In this document: positions 36,117 to 43,874 of the stretch, one piece after another
Layout of the letters: each line of letters begins with the position of its first letter
Numbering within the stretch: position 1 is the stretch's first letter
Assembly: GCF_020991275.1 (NCBI RefSeq)
Contig: NZ_JAJLQY010000001.1
Coordinates: 310,001-374,000, forward strand
Origin: Actinocorallia sp. API 0066
GTDB lineage: Bacteria > Actinomycetota > Actinomycetes > Streptosporangiales > Streptosporangiaceae
DNA: 64,000 bases
Reading direction: 5' to 3'
The notes under the pieces: model-generated
Seen by the model: the letters and a program-made list of their open reading frames with translations, nothing else
What the model was told of the DNA's origin: nothing
The model's database searches: none
Translations under genes and position numbers: made by a program

Positions 36117-38582
36117 GTGAACGAACGCAGACACCCGCTCCTCTTCCGTCCCGTCCACCGGGGCGGCCGCTTTGTCGTCTGGACCGCCGCCGTCGCCACG
36201 ACCGCGGCGCTCCTCGTCCCCGCCGCCACGTCGGCGGCCGAACACGACCCGCGGGCCGCCGAGAACGGCCCGGCCTCGCACGACCCGAAGCCCCGCAAGG
36301 GCGACCCCGGCTACGACGATCCCGCCTACGACCGTCCCGGTCACGACGACCCGGACCACGACGAGGCGAACCACGACCGTCCCGGCCACGACGGCCCCGC
36401 CTACGGCCAACCGCCTCTCTACGACGACTCCGGCCGACCCATCTACGAGGCCCACGGTCAGCCGCTCTACGACGCGGACGGCCGACCCGTTTACAACGCC
36501 TACGGTCAGCCGCTCTACGACGCTGACGGCCGACCCGTCTACAACGCTTACGGTCAGCCGCTCTATGACGCCGACGGTCGGCCCGTCTACAACGCTTACG
36601 GTCAGCCGCTCTATGACGCGGACGGCCGACCCGTCTACGACGCTGATGGCCGACCGCGCTACGGCAACCCGTCTTACGGCCAGCCCGGCTACGGCAACCC
36701 GTCCTATGGCCAGTCCGGCTACGACGCCTCCGCTTACGGCCCGCCCGGCTTCGGCGCGCCGGGCTCAGGCCGTCCCGGCCAGGACGCCTACGGCGAGTCA
36801 GGCCCGAGCCGTCCACGCGACGGTGCGACGGGCTCCGGCCGACCCGGCCACGCGGACAGCGACGCCTCCGCCTACGGCAAGCCCAAGAACACCGCCGCAG
36901 ACGACGGCCCCGGCTACGCCGCCCCGGGCTACCCGGACACCGACGCGGACGCCCCCGAGGGCGCCTCCGTCCGGCCCGGTTCGGCCCCCGGCGGCAAGCC
37001 GGACCGCGGCGGCCCGGCCCACGCCGACTCCGGCCCCGCCCACGGCAAGCCCGGCTCCGGCCAGGGGAAGAGCGGCCCCGGACAAGGGAAGCCGCGCGAC
37101 GGAGACGCCGCACCGGACTACGCATGGCTGGACGACGAGTCCGACCTGAGCGGCCGCACCCAGGGCAAGCCCAAGGCGGGTGCCGCGCCACACGGCAAGC
37201 AGGGCTCCGGCAAGAAGGGCAACGGCCGCCCCGGCAAGGACAAGCCCGGCTACGGCCGCCCGGGTTACGACGTGCCCAGCGCCGCCTTCCCCGCCGACGC
37301 CCCCTGGCTCACCTCGAACCAGGGCAAGTCCGCCCAGAACAAGCACAAAGGCAAAAAGCCCAACTCAGGCAAGAACGCCCACGGCAAACCCGGCTCCGCC
37401 AAGAAGCCCAACAAACCACGCAAACACCAGCCAAGCTACGGCGGCCTGAGCCACCTCACACCCACCGACACCACACCCGCCCACCCGACCCAGGACAAAC
37501 CAACCAACACCAAGTCCACGCCAAGCCACGCCGACCCCGCCCACGCCGCCCCGCCCTTCGGCAAGCCAGCCGACGTGAAGGGCCACGCCGGTCCAGTCAA
37601 GGGCAGGCCGAGCAACGTGGGCTCCGCCTACGCCGCTCCGCCTTTCGGCAACCCGAGCGACGTGAAGAACTACGGGCCGCCCGTAAGCACGCCCCTCTAC
37701 GCCAAGCCGAGCGAAGCCAAGGGCTACGACAAGCCCGCAGGCGCAACGAACTACGGCAAGCCGGGCAAGGTGAAGGGCCAGGCCAAGCCGGGCGGCGTGC
37801 AGGGCCATGCCGGGCCGGGCGAGGGTAGGCCGAGCCACGGTGGCTCCGCCTACGCCGCGCCGACCTACGGGCACACCGGCTCCGGTCCGGGCAAGGCCGT
37901 CCAGGGGAAGTCACACCCCGGTAAGGGGAAGGGCGGCGCGGCCGCCTTCGCGAAGCCCGCCCACGGCAAGCCGGGCGGCGTGCAGGGCCATGCCGGGCCG
38001 GTCAGGGACAAGCCGGGCCATGGCGGTTCCGGCTACGACGGTCCGGGCTACGGGTGGCCCCAGGGCGCGTCGGAGCACGACGGGTATGGGTGGTCCGGTT
38101 ATGGCGGGTCGGACCACGGGCAGTACGGCGAGCCCGGATACGGGCAGTACAAGCCGGGAAAGCCCGGGGGCGTGAAGGCCGGGCACGGTAAGGCGATCCA
38201 CGGGAAGGCGTTGAAGGGGAAGGGGCACAAGGGGCGGGGCCCGAGGGCCGGGTACGGGAAGGTCCGGAAGCCGAACCGGGTGCGGCACAACCGCCTGATC
38301 GGCTGGCGGATGGTCGACAGGTACAGCTGGGACAGGCAGCGCCAATGGCCCTGCCTCCGCGCCCTGTGGTCCCGCGAGAGCGGCTGGAACCACCGCGCCC
38401 ACAGCACCACCGGCGCCCACGGCATCCCGCAGGCCCTCCCCGGCGCCAAGATGTCCTCCGCTGGCCGAGACTGGGCCGCCAACCCGAAAACCCAGATCAA
38501 GTGGGGCCTCCGCTACATCAAGGCCCGCCACGGCACCCCGTGCGCCGCCTGGTCCCACTTCAACACCCACCACTGGTACTGA
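36117..38582 (+). CDS. Repeat-rich secreted transglycosylase-like protein (paralogue 3 of 3)
   Basis: Exported protein of 821 residues. A signal peptide occupies about 1-40 (FVVWTAAVATTAALLVPAAT). Residues 45-700 are low complexity: an acidic start, four 16-residue repeats (NAYGQPLYDADGRPVY type, about 111-174), then hundreds of residues in which Gly, Lys, Pro and His dominate with loosely periodic YGKPG, KGHAGP and GSAYAAP blocks. The last 85 residues are the catalytic domain shared with the two upstream genes (LRALWSRESGWNH with E754, GAHGIPQALPGAKMSSAG, WGLRYIKARHGTPCAAWSHF). The long tail should span or bind the wall. GTG start follows GAAGGAACC. Confidence 0.9.
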   Translation: MNERRHPLLFRPVHRGGRFVVWTAAVATTAALLVPAATSAAEHDPRAAENGPASHDPKPRKGDPGYDDPAYDRPGHDDPDHDEANHDRPGHDGPAYGQPPLYDDSGRPIYEAHGQPLYDADGRPVYNAYGQPLYDADGRPVYNAYGQPLYDADGRPVYNAYGQPLYDADGRPVYDADGRPRYGNPSYGQPGYGNPSYGQSGYDASAYGPPGFGAPGSGRPGQDAYGESGPSRPRDGATGSGRPGHADSDASAYGKPKNTAADDGPGYAAPGYPDTDADAPEGASVRPGSAPGGKPDRGGPAHADSGPAHGKPGSGQGKSGPGQGKPRDGDAAPDYAWLDDESDLSGRTQGKPKAGAAPHGKQGSGKKGNGRPGKDKPGYGRPGYDVPSAAFPADAPWLTSNQGKSAQNKHKGKKPNSGKNAHGKPGSAKKPNKPRKHQPSYGGLSHLTPTDTTPAHPTQDKPTNTKSTPSHADPAHAAPPFGKPADVKGHAGPVKGRPSNVGSAYAAPPFGNPSDVKNYGPPVSTPLYAKPSEAKGYDKPAGATNYGKPGKVKGQAKPGGVQGHAGPGEGRPSHGGSAYAAPTYGHTGSGPGKAVQGKSHPGKGKGGAAAFAKPAHGKPGGVQGHAGPVRDKPGHGGSGYDGPGYGWPQGASEHDGYGWSGYGGSDHGQYGEPGYGQYKPGKPGGVKAGHGKAIHGKALKGKGHKGRGPRAGYGKVRKPNRVRHNRLIGWRMVDRYSWDRQRQWPCLRALWSRESGWNHRAHSTTGAHGIPQALPGAKMSSAGRDWAANPKTQIKWGLRYIKARHGTPCAAWSHFNTHHWY
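36447..36638 (+). repeat. Four tandem 48-base coding repeats
   Basis: Units at 36447-36494, 36495-36542, 36543-36590 and 36591-36638, each encoding a 16-residue block ending GQPLYDADGRPVY. Units 3 and 4 are almost identical at the DNA level, the first is most diverged. A shorter DADGRPRY block follows. Confidence 0.9.
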
Positions 38583-38588
38583 CCAACC

Positions 38589-38621
38589 GGCCCCGCGCGA
38601 GCCCACCCCTCGCGCGGGGCC
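38589..38621. terminator. Terminator hairpin between convergent genes
   Basis: GGCCCCGCGCGA (38589-38600) pairs perfectly with TCGCGCGGGGCC (38610-38621), 9-base loop. It starts 7 bases after the transglycosylase stop and faces a converging gene. Confidence 0.75.
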
Positions 38622-38701
38622 CACCATCCCGCGCCATGGGATCGGCCACCCGACGGGCACCGCGCCGCGCGTGACACATCACCGGGCGCACGGCTGGCGC
38701 C

Positions 38702-39082
38702 CTAGTCCGATCCGGCGCCGAGCGCCAGAACGGCAACAGCCTCAGCGGCTGCCCGCAGTTCAGCGATAGGCGCGAGCCACCCCCCGTCCTCCCCATAACG
38801 AAACCAGGGCGCTCCACCACGGTCCGCGACGACGATCCGAACCGCCTGGTCGCGCCCGCCGGGCCGCCACACGCACAGGTAACCCCACGACGCGACCCGA
38901 TGGATGCCGCACCCGGCCGCGAACGCCTCAAACAGCGCCCCCAACGCCCTCCCCGCCACCTCGTCCACCTCCCGCGGCCGACCAGGCAGCGGCCCCCCGG
39001 CAACCGCCGACCACGACAAATCCCACCCGTCGCCCCCTCCCGGCAAGCTCCCGCTCCGCTTACCCACAAAGAAGAAGGTCAT
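38702..39082 (-). CDS. Hypothetical protein after XRE/DUF6879 set 2
   Basis: Soluble protein of 126 residues with no recognised family. It begins MTFFFVGKRSGSLPGGGDGW; the F-hydrophobic-GK start resembles the small proteins of the two XRE sets (LRFIGK, LTFLGK), though the rest does not obviously align. Later segments are WGYLCVWRPGGRDQAVRIVV and APWFRYGEDGGW, ending in an Ala-rich helix. It follows the XRE regulator by 47 bases on the same strand and is probably the fourth gene of that operon. Role unknown; an effector of the set is conceivable. Confidence 0.65.
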   Translation of the reverse strand: MTFFFVGKRSGSLPGGGDGWDLSWSAVAGGPLPGRPREVDEVAGRALGALFEAFAAGCGIHRVASWGYLCVWRPGGRDQAVRIVVADRGGAPWFRYGEDGGWLAPIAELRAAAEAVAVLALGAGSD

Positions 39083-39129
39083 GGTTTGAGGGTACGGAAG
39101 GGGTGGTGGGCGACTTCGAGGAACTTGCT

Positions 39130-39963
39130 TCAGGTTGCTCTCATGGCTTGGGAGATGAGGTCTCGGGCGGGGTTGCCGAGGACGGCGCTGGTCTGGTGGC
39201 GCTGGAACTTGCGGAGATAGACGGCGATCTCGCCTTCCTGGGTGATGGTCAGTTCGGCCGAAGGGGTTTCGAGGCGGACGGTGTGCTCGTCGAAGATCCA
39301 GAAGCCGACGGACGGCCAGGTTCTGCGTTCGCCGCCCGCGGGGACGACGCCGAGGCTCACCCGCTGGAGGGACATCACCGCGAGCAGCCGGTCGAGTTGG
39401 CCCGTCATGACGTCCGTGTTCCCGACGCGCGTCCTGAGGGCCTGCTCCTCCAGCACGAACAGGAACCGGCGATCGCCTGAATAGAGGACTTTCTGGCGTT
39501 CCATGCGGGCGGCAACGGCCTGGTCCAGGTCGTTGGGGAAGCCGCCTTGCTCGATGTTGCGGCCGATGATCGCGGCCGCGTACTCCGCGGTCTGGAGGAG
39601 GCCGGGGACGATGCCCGGTTCGTAGGCACGGAACACACGCGTCCGCTCGTACAGCGGCAGGAGTGCCTTCTGTTTGTGCCGCATACCTGTGCGCATCGTG
39701 CGCCGCAGTTCCAGGTACATGGAGTCGATCGAGCGGACCGTCGCGATGAGGTCGGCCGTCTGGTCTTCGGCGCCGCACGTCCGGCACCAGTCCCGGAGGT
39801 TCTCCTCGCTCGGCGTCTGGCCGCCGCCTTCGATCTTGGAGATCTTCGTGAAGTGCCAGCCGCACGCGTCGGCGAGCGCCCGGCCCGTCAGGCCGGCGTC
39901 CTTACGGATCTCGCGTAGCCGCACCCCGAGGGCGCGACGCGCGTTCTCAGCGGGCGTCGTCAC
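39130..39963 (-). CDS. XRE-family regulator with DUF5753 domain (set 2)
   Basis: DNA-binding regulator of 277 residues, paralogue of 16214-17068. The helix-turn-helix (about 12-60) reads LREIRKDAGLTGRALADACG and continues WHFTKISKIEGG; the DUF5753 domain follows with YEPGIVPGLLQTAEYA, FVLEEQALRTRVG, VSLGVVPAGGERRTW and GFWIFDEHTVRLE. The GTG at 39963 overlaps the stop of the DUF6879 gene as GTGA, fixing the start and implying translational coupling. Compared with set 1 its linker contains a Lys-rich HKQKALLPLYER segment. Likely autoregulates its operon. Confidence 0.9.
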   Translation of the reverse strand: MTTPAENARRALGVRLREIRKDAGLTGRALADACGWHFTKISKIEGGGQTPSEENLRDWCRTCGAEDQTADLIATVRSIDSMYLELRRTMRTGMRHKQKALLPLYERTRVFRAYEPGIVPGLLQTAEYAAAIIGRNIEQGGFPNDLDQAVAARMERQKVLYSGDRRFLFVLEEQALRTRVGNTDVMTGQLDRLLAVMSLQRVSLGVVPAGGERRTWPSVGFWIFDEHTVRLETPSAELTITQEGEIAVYLRKFQRHQTSAVLGNPARDLISQAMRAT

Positions 39964-40490
39964 TTCGGGACATATTCGCCGTGCGGTGTCGCCAGCGCCC
40001 AGACCGCGTCGAACGCGGACCTGCACAGCGCGACGACACCGGGGTCCTCACTGGCTTCCCGAGCGACGACCGCACCGACTCCGGAGAAGACGGCGAAGAC
40101 GGCGACGCGGTCGTCGAACAGCCAGAAGTCGTTACCGGGGAGCGCGAGGGCCGAGGCGCGCGAGCGCGGCAGCCACCGCACCTCCTCGCCCGCCTCGACG
40201 ATGGGGTCCGTACCGGCCCAGAGGTACCGCACGTAGTCGGTGACGGGCTCGGAGACGACCCGGGCCCGCCGGACCGACTTCCCCGCCGCCTTCGCGTCGG
40301 CGATGAGCCGCGTCCAGAAGCGGCGCTCCCCGGCCTCGGCCTCGTGGTCCCGGTACCCGAGTTCGAGGAAGCGGGTGAGCCGTTCGGCCTCGTCGGGCAT
40401 GGCGTAGTGGTCCCGCATCTCCAGGTGGAGCGCCTCACGCTCGAACGCGGCGAGCAGCTCGTCCCGCTCCCGGCTGGTGATCGGCCTCAC
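39960..40490 (-). CDS. DUF6879 family protein (set 2)
   Basis: Soluble protein of 176 residues, paralogue of 17071-17604: EALHLEMRDHYAM, VRRARVVSEPVTDYVRYLW, VRWLPRSRASALALPGNDFW and VALCRSAFDAVWALA match the corresponding blocks. The N-terminus is longer and Glu-rich. GTG at 40490 lies one base after the stop of the small gene and uses AGGGAG as its ribosome site; the other end overlaps the XRE start by four bases. No catalytic motif is visible. Conservation of the invariant HLEMRD, RW, GNDFW residues suggests a binding or catalytic pocket still to be defined. Confidence 0.86.
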   Translation of the reverse strand: MRPITSRERDELLAAFEREALHLEMRDHYAMPDEAERLTRFLELGYRDHEAEAGERRFWTRLIADAKAAGKSVRRARVVSEPVTDYVRYLWAGTDPIVEAGEEVRWLPRSRASALALPGNDFWLFDDRVAVFAVFSGVGAVVAREASEDPGVVALCRSAFDAVWALATPHGEYVPK

Positions 40491-40491
40491 G

Positions 40492-40866
40492 TCACTCCCT
40501 CAGTACTGCCTTCATGGCCTCCCTGGTCACCTCCACCGCGTCCTCGTGCGTCGGGATGGCCAGGTGGTCGAGGGCTTCGGGGTCGGTGACCCTGGTGCCC
40601 TGGATGATCAGGTCTCCATTGTCGAGCACTCCGACGACGGGCGCGGTCCGGTGCGCGACGATGCCGCTCAGCCCGTCCTTGGCGAGGTGCGGAAGGAGAC
40701 GGGCGTAGATGCGCACGACCGTCTCGCCGTCCGGGATGTCGAGTTCCGGTGGCATGTCCGCCCGGCCGACGACGTAGCCCTGGATCACGTAGCTGTTCCG
40801 GTCGGTGGCGTAGAGCGTCGGGGAATCGCCGTGGTCGCTTTCCTTGCCGAGAAACGTCAGGCGCAT
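40492..40866 (-). CDS. Small protein heading XRE/DUF6879 operon (set 2), internally duplicated
   Basis: Soluble 124-residue protein. It looks like a tandem duplication: residues about 17-70 (SPTLYATDRNSYVIQGYVVG ... GETVVRIYARLLPHL) and about 75-124 (APVVGVLDNGDLIIQGTRVT ... DAVEVTREAMKAVL) share the pattern strand, I-x-QG, then a V-x-V helix. The second half closely resembles the whole 82-residue small protein of set 1 (GDLVFQGLTVTD). The N-terminal MRLTFLGKESDHGDSP matches the other's start. ATG at 40866 follows GGGAGGACAC. Function unknown. Confidence 0.8.
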   Translation of the reverse strand: MRLTFLGKESDHGDSPTLYATDRNSYVIQGYVVGRADMPPELDIPDGETVVRIYARLLPHLAKDGLSGIVAHRTAPVVGVLDNGDLIIQGTRVTDPEALDHLAIPTHEDAVEVTREAMKAVLRE

Positions 40867-40876
40867 GTGTCCTCCC

Positions 40877-40891
40877 GGAACATGGCTTGCC
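40877..40891 (-). promoter_or_regulatory. Leader motif shared with the first XRE/DUF6879 operon
   Basis: On the minus strand GGCAAG, one base, CATGTTCC, directly before the ribosome site. It matches the blocks upstream of 17827. Confidence 0.45.
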
Positions 40892-40961
40892 GGGTATTGC
40901 CTACTTATGCTCCATCTTGCTTTGCGCCGCTCGCACGGTCAAGGCGATCCGGAACGCAAAA

Positions 40962-40990
40962 GGCCCGCCTCCGCAGGGGGGAAACGGGCC
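40962..40990 (-). terminator. Terminator after fumC
   Basis: On the minus strand GGCCCG pairs with CGGGCC, with a smaller inner CCT/AGG pairing, followed directly by TTTTGCG. Ten bases after the fumC stop. Confidence 0.75.
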
Positions 40991-40999
40991 GGGTTGGAG

Positions 41000-42388
41000 T
41001 TAGGGGCGGCCGGTCATTCGGAGGACGTCTAGGGCTTCGTCTAGTTGGGGGAGGGTGAGGTGGCCGGAGGTTATGTGGCCTCGTTCTATGACGACTTCTC
41101 GGATGGTTTTGCGTTCGGTGAGGGCTTGTTTGGCGATGGTGGCGGCTTCTTCGTAGCCGAGGTAGCGGTTGAGGGGGGTGACGATGGAGGGGGAGCCTTC
41201 GGCGTATTCGCGTAGGCGGTCGATGTTGGGTTCTATGCCGACTACGCAGCGGTCGGCGAAGAGGCGGGAGACGTTTGTCAGCAGGGAGATGGACTCCAGG
41301 AGGTTGCGGGCCAGCATCGGGAGCTGGACGTTCAGTTCGAAGGAGCCGGAGGCGCCGCCGAAGGCGATCGCCGCGTCGTTGCCGACGACCTGCGCCGCGA
41401 CCATCGCGACGGCCTCCGGGATCACCGGGTTCACCTTGCCCGGCATGATGGACGACCCCGGCTGGAGGTCGGGGAGGCGGATCTCGGCGAGGCCGGCGCG
41501 CGGCCCCGAGCCCATCCACCGCAGATCGTTGGCGATCTTGGTGAGGCTGACCGCGACCGTCCGCAGCGCCCCGCTCGTCTCGACCACGCCGTCCTGCGCG
41601 CTCTGCGCCTCGAAGTGGTTGCGCGCCTCGCGGAGCGGGAGCCCGGTCCGCTCGACGAGCAGCGCGACGACCCGCGGCGCGAACCCGGCGGGCGCGTTGA
41701 CGCCCGTCCCGACGGCGGTGCCGCCCAGCGCGAGCTCGCCGAGCCGCGGCAGTGCGGCTTCGAGACGTTCGATCCCGTACCGGACCTGTGCGGCGTACCC
41801 CCCGAACTCCTGCCCGAGCGTGACGGGCGTGGCGTCCATGAGGTGGGTGCGGCCGGACTTCACGAGGTCGGCGAACTCGTCGGCCTTGGCCTCCAGCGCG
41901 GCCGCCAGATGGCCCAGCGCGGGCACCAGATCCGTCACGACGGCCTCGGTGGCGGCCAGGTGGAGGGAGGACGGGAAGACGTCGTTCGACGACTGGGAGG
42001 CGTTCACGTCGTCGTTCGGGTGGACGGGCCGGCCGAGCCGCTCCTGCGCGAGCGTCGCGACGACCTCGTTCGTGTTCATGTTGGACGAGGTGCCCGAGCC
42101 CGTCTGGAACACGTCGACGGGGAACTCGGCGTCCCAGCGGCCCTCGGCGACCTCGTCGGCGGCGGCCGCGACGGCCTCGGCGACGTCCGTGGGCAGCACG
42201 CCCAGTTCCGCGTTCGCGGTGGCGGCGGCCGCCTTGATCAGCGCGAGCGCGCGGATGTGCGCGCGCGAGAGGCGCTGCCCGGAGATGGGGAAGTTCGCCA
42301 CGGCCCGCTGTGTCTGTGCCCGCCACTTGGCTTCGGCGGGTACGAGGACCTCGCCCATGGAGTCGTGCTCTGTCCGGAAGTCGCCCAT
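41000..42388 (-). CDS. fumC: Class II fumarate hydratase
   Basis: Oxygen-stable fumarase of 462 residues, interconverting fumarate and malate in the citric acid cycle. The family signature [11 protein letters not shown] is at about residues 316-326, with active-site motifs [25 protein letters not shown] and [16 protein letters not shown]. Start ATG at 42388 gives the usual N-terminal [14 protein letters not shown]; no strong ribosome site is seen. It lies downstream of a Ser/Thr kinase gene (53 bases) and a class I fumarase. The 3' 250 bases show the C-rich coding-strand shift seen at other gene ends here. Equivalent to Rv1098c by position. Confidence 0.95.
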   Translation of the reverse strand: MGDFRTEHDSMGEVLVPAEAKWRAQTQRAVANFPISGQRLSRAHIRALALIKAAAATANAELGVLPTDVAEAVAAAADEVAEGRWDAEFPVDVFQTGSGTSSNMNTNEVVATLAQERLGRPVHPNDDVNASQSSNDVFPSSLHLAATEAVVTDLVPALGHLAAALEAKADEFADLVKSGRTHLMDATPVTLGQEFGGYAAQVRYGIERLEAALPRLGELALGGTAVGTGVNAPAGFAPRVVALLVERTGLPLREARNHFEAQSAQDGVVETSGALRTVAVSLTKIANDLRWMGSGPRAGLAEIRLPDLQPGSSIMPGKVNPVIPEAVAMVAAQVVGNDAAIAFGGASGSFELNVQLPMLARNLLESISLLTNVSRLFADRCVVGIEPNIDRLREYAEGSPSIVTPLNRYLGYEEAATIAKQALTERKTIREVVIERGHITSGHLTLPQLDEALDVLRMTGRP

Positions 42389-42441
42389 GGTGACTTGGAC
42401 ACCGGGGGCCGCCGGGTTATTCCGTCTCCCCGGGCGGCGTG

Positions 42442-43764
42442 CTATTCGCGGTCGATGTCGCGGAACGTCCGCTCGCCGGGCTCGGCCGCCTGGGCCTTGC
42501 CGTTGACGGTCACCTTGCAGATGGTGCCGTCGCTGACGGTGACGTCCATGGGCACCTTGTTGGAGCGGAAGAACTGCCCGTCCTGCACGGTGGTGTTCTG
42601 CACGTCAGCGGCCGCGCCGCCTACGCCGCCGCTCATGATGGTGAGGTGGCAGGCGCCGCCCTCCGCCTTGACGACGAGGACGTCGGGTGTCGCGCTCACG
42701 TTGGTGGAGGTGCCCGCGCTGGTGGTGCCGCCGGTCGGCTTCTCCTCGTCGCCGCCGGACAGCGCGAGCACGAGCGCGACGGCGATGAGGAGGGCGGCGA
42801 GGACGACGCCGGCCACGAGCAGCGGCCGGAGCCGTGGCCCGCTCTGTTTGGCCCGGTGCGCGCCGCTGCGGCGGCTGGGCATTCCCGCGGACGACAACAC
42901 GCTCACCATGCTCTCTGCGGTGGACTGTGCCGCGACGGCGCTGCGCTTGGGCGTCGCGGCGCGGTCGAGCCGCTCGGCGAGCCGCGCGTGCGTGAGGCGG
43001 CGGCGCGGGTTGCGCTGGAGCAGCCCGCTGATGATGGGGCCGAGTTCGCCGGAGCGCTGCGCCGGGTGCGGGTCCTCGGTGAGGACCGCGGACAGCGTCG
43101 CCATCACGGTCTCGTGGTCGAACGGGGGTCGGCCTTCGACGGCGCAGTACAGGGTCGCGCCGAGCGACCACAGGTCGGACTCTGGGGTGGCTTTCTCCCC
43201 GCGCGCCACCTCGGGTGCGACGTAGGCGGGCGAGCCTACGAACGTCCCCACCTTGGTGATGGTGGAGGAGCCGTTGGTGATGGCGAGGCCGAAGTCGGTG
43301 AGGACGACGCGGCCGGGCGCGAGCAGCACGTTGGACGGCTTGATGTCGCGGTGCAGCACCCCGGCGGCGTGCGCCTCGGCCAGCGCGGCGACGAGCTGGC
43401 GGCCGATCGCGGCGGCTTCTTCGGGCCGTAGCGGGCCGTGGTCCTTGATGTGCTGTTCGAGGGTGGGGGCTTCGATGAGCTCCATGACGATCCAGGGCCG
43501 GGCGTGCTCCTGGACGACGTCGTACACCTCGATGATGGACTTGTGCCGGACCCGGGCGGGCGCCCTGGCCTCGCGCAGGGTCCGGCGGTAGAACACAACA
43601 CGGTCGGCGTCGTCGAGCTCCGCCGGGAAACGGATCTCCTTGATGGCGACGTCGCGCTCGAGGAGCTCGTCGTGGGCGCGCCACACCGTGCCCATCGCCC
43701 CGTGTCCGAGAGCCTGGAGCAGGCGGTAACGCTTCGCCAGTACGAAGTGTTCCGTCTGAGTCAT
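42442..43764 (-). CDS. Transmembrane Ser/Thr protein kinase
   Basis: Hanks-type kinase of 440 residues. Glycine loop [10 protein letters not shown] (19-28), catalytic K42 in [13 protein letters not shown] with the catalytic Asp near 138, DFG in LTDFGLA, and APEVARGE. After the kinase domain comes a Ser/Ala-rich juxtamembrane segment, one helix (about 303-325, [21 protein letters not shown]) and a 110-residue extracytoplasmic domain with two cysteines ([17 protein letters not shown]), no PASTA repeats. ATG at 43764 and 43776 are both possible. Located between two fumarase genes on the same strand, which hints at control of central metabolism, but that is inference. Confidence 0.9.
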   Translation of the reverse strand: MTQTEHFVLAKRYRLLQALGHGAMGTVWRAHDELLERDVAIKEIRFPAELDDADRVVFYRRTLREARAPARVRHKSIIEVYDVVQEHARPWIVMELIEAPTLEQHIKDHGPLRPEEAAAIGRQLVAALAEAHAAGVLHRDIKPSNVLLAPGRVVLTDFGLAITNGSSTITKVGTFVGSPAYVAPEVARGEKATPESDLWSLGATLYCAVEGRPPFDHETVMATLSAVLTEDPHPAQRSGELGPIISGLLQRNPRRRLTHARLAERLDRAATPKRSAVAAQSTAESMVSVLSSAGMPSRRSGAHRAKQSGPRLRPLLVAGVVLAALLIAVALVLALSGGDEEKPTGGTTSAGTSTNVSATPDVLVVKAEGGACHLTIMSGGVGGAAADVQNTTVQDGQFFRSNKVPMDVTVSDGTICKVTVNGKAQAAEPGERTFRDIDRE

Positions 43765-43874
43765 GCCGGACAACATACAGGAGTGCCCGGCTTGTCAGAC
43801 ACCGTATGCAATGTCCAGGTAGATAAGCGATCGTTCAGTTTTTCCGGGCCTCGGACACGTGCCGAAAAAGCGAG

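Noticed and set aside
36650-38200. CRISPR-like or intergenic repeat array
   Set aside because: The periodicity follows codons of a Gly/Lys/Pro-rich protein tail in one open frame; there are no uniform repeats with unique spacers.
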